A stretch of 15,608 nt of DNA from NCBI GenBank assembly GCA_002393025.1, contig DGIE01000050.1:1-15608 (forward strand). Reading direction: 5' to 3'. The notes under the pieces are model-generated. The model was not told where the DNA came from and did no database searches. It saw only the letters and a program-made list of their open reading frames with translations. The DNA is from Holosporaceae bacterium UBA3830 (GTDB lineage Bacteria; Pseudomonadota; Alphaproteobacteria; UBA3830). Made by a program: the position numbers and the translations under genes. Positions within the stretch are counted from its first letter, which is position 1, and each line of letters opens with the position of its first letter. Positions 15,348 through 15,608 of the stretch are shown in pieces.

Positions 15348-15515
15348 ATGAACGAAGCTAAATCGAAAAAAGTGGCCTCAAAACCTCAGAAAAAGGATAA
15401 TGGTATGGAAAACACAGAAATTGAAAAAGCACTCGAAAAAAACAATGAAGAGTGGTTAAAAAGAATGCTCTTGCTTGTATTAACCATGATTATAGCACTT
15501 TTGGGCATCGACTAG
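15348..15515 (+). CDS. 55-residue small protein with C-terminal membrane segment
   Basis: ATG 15348 is preceded by TGGTGG at a workable spacing. The product has a Lys-rich start (MNEAKSKKVASKPQKKD), a charged helical middle (IEKALEKNNEEWLKRM), and a hydrophobic C-terminus MLLLVLTMIIALLGI ending one residue later in Asp. That arrangement predicts a tail-anchored-like single-pass protein with the basic part in the cytoplasm. An in-frame ATG at 15336 would add four residues but lacks a ribosome site. It is divergent from the terminase unit across a 175-base AT-rich spacer and lies next to the tRNA fragment. No family is recognised. Confidence 0.55.
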   Translation: MNEAKSKKVASKPQKKDNGMENTEIEKALEKNNEEWLKRMLLLVLTMIIALLGID

Positions 15516-15528
15516 CAACGCTCGAACT

Positions 15529-15576
15529 TGGTGGGCGCCGTAGGACTCGAACCTACGACCCGCTGCTTACAAGGCA
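15529..15576 (-). tRNA. 3' half of a tRNA-Thr(UGU) gene, probable att site
   Basis: On the minus strand the anticodon loop CTTGTAA (anticodon TGT, threonine) is followed by the 3' anticodon strand GCAGC and a variable region. A perfect T arm follows (GTAGG, TTCGAGT, CCTAC), then acceptor strand GGCGCCC, discriminator A and encoded CCA. Upstream of the loop only three stem bases (TGC) pair. The expected 5' strand GCTGC, D arm and acceptor strand GGGCGCC are absent from the remaining bases to the window edge. It is therefore a partial gene, as left at one end of an element integrated in a tRNA. An intron in the anticodon loop is a less likely alternative. Confidence 0.75.
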
Positions 15577-15608
15577 TTAAAATTGAAGTAACTCTAACCT
15601 ACAACATT

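Noticed and set aside
15529..15608. A complete tRNA gene at the right edge
   Set aside because: The D arm, 5' anticodon strand and 5' acceptor strand that should pair with GGCGCCC are not present in the 32 bases upstream of the fragment.

Overview
The window looks like chromosome of a low-GC, host-associated alphaproteobacterium, most likely from the Holosporales/Rickettsiales neighbourhood. Support comes from an RcGTA-type terminase, a separate two-subunit glycyl-tRNA synthetase, AT-rich spacers, a palindromic element read in frame inside a gene, and a secreted disordered protein rich in eukaryote-type short motifs. The taxonomic guess is inference; no rRNA or marker set is present.

Layout, left to right. 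(1) 185-1198 (+) encodes an exported, acidic and basic low-complexity protein of unknown family. It has nuclear-localisation-like basic clusters and a proline-rich patch holding one PSAP and two PPxY motifs. A probably bidirectional terminator follows. (2) 6966-1256 (-) is a compact tripartite RND efflux operon: adaptor lipoprotein, HAE1/AcrB-type pump, NodT-type outer-membrane lipoprotein. Its genes are separated by 1 nt or overlap by 8 nt, and no local regulator gene is visible. (3) 7156-7977 (+) is a TadE-like prepilin, the first of two paralogues. (4) 8068-8607 (+) is rubrerythrin, and 8688-11583 (+) is the glyQ-glyS operon. (5) 12231-11653 (-) is an iron-type superoxide dismutase. (6) 13160-12345 (-) is the second TadE-like paralogue. 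Its best ATG and ribosome site are out of frame with the rest of the gene because of a nine-G tract. (7) 15056-13251 (-) is a GTA-type large terminase with an unusual repeat-built N-terminal extension of about 200 residues, preceded by a 39-codon gene that overlaps it by ATGA. (8) 15348-15515 (+) encodes a 55-residue protein with a C-terminal membrane segment. (9) 15576-15529 (-) is only the 3' half of a tRNA-Thr(UGU), a typical footprint of tRNA-targeted integration.

How the genes relate. The efflux genes form one machine spanning both membranes. Rubrerythrin and FeSOD point to peroxide and superoxide defence. GlyQ and GlyS form one enzyme. The two TadE-like genes lie without other tad genes, and the terminase lies without portal or capsid genes, so both look like scattered parts of larger systems. 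The points most worth follow-up are the late-domain-like motif cluster in the exported protein, the possible on/off homopolymer in the second TadE gene, the repeat-built terminase extension, and the tRNA half at the right edge, which predicts a mobile element just beyond the window.
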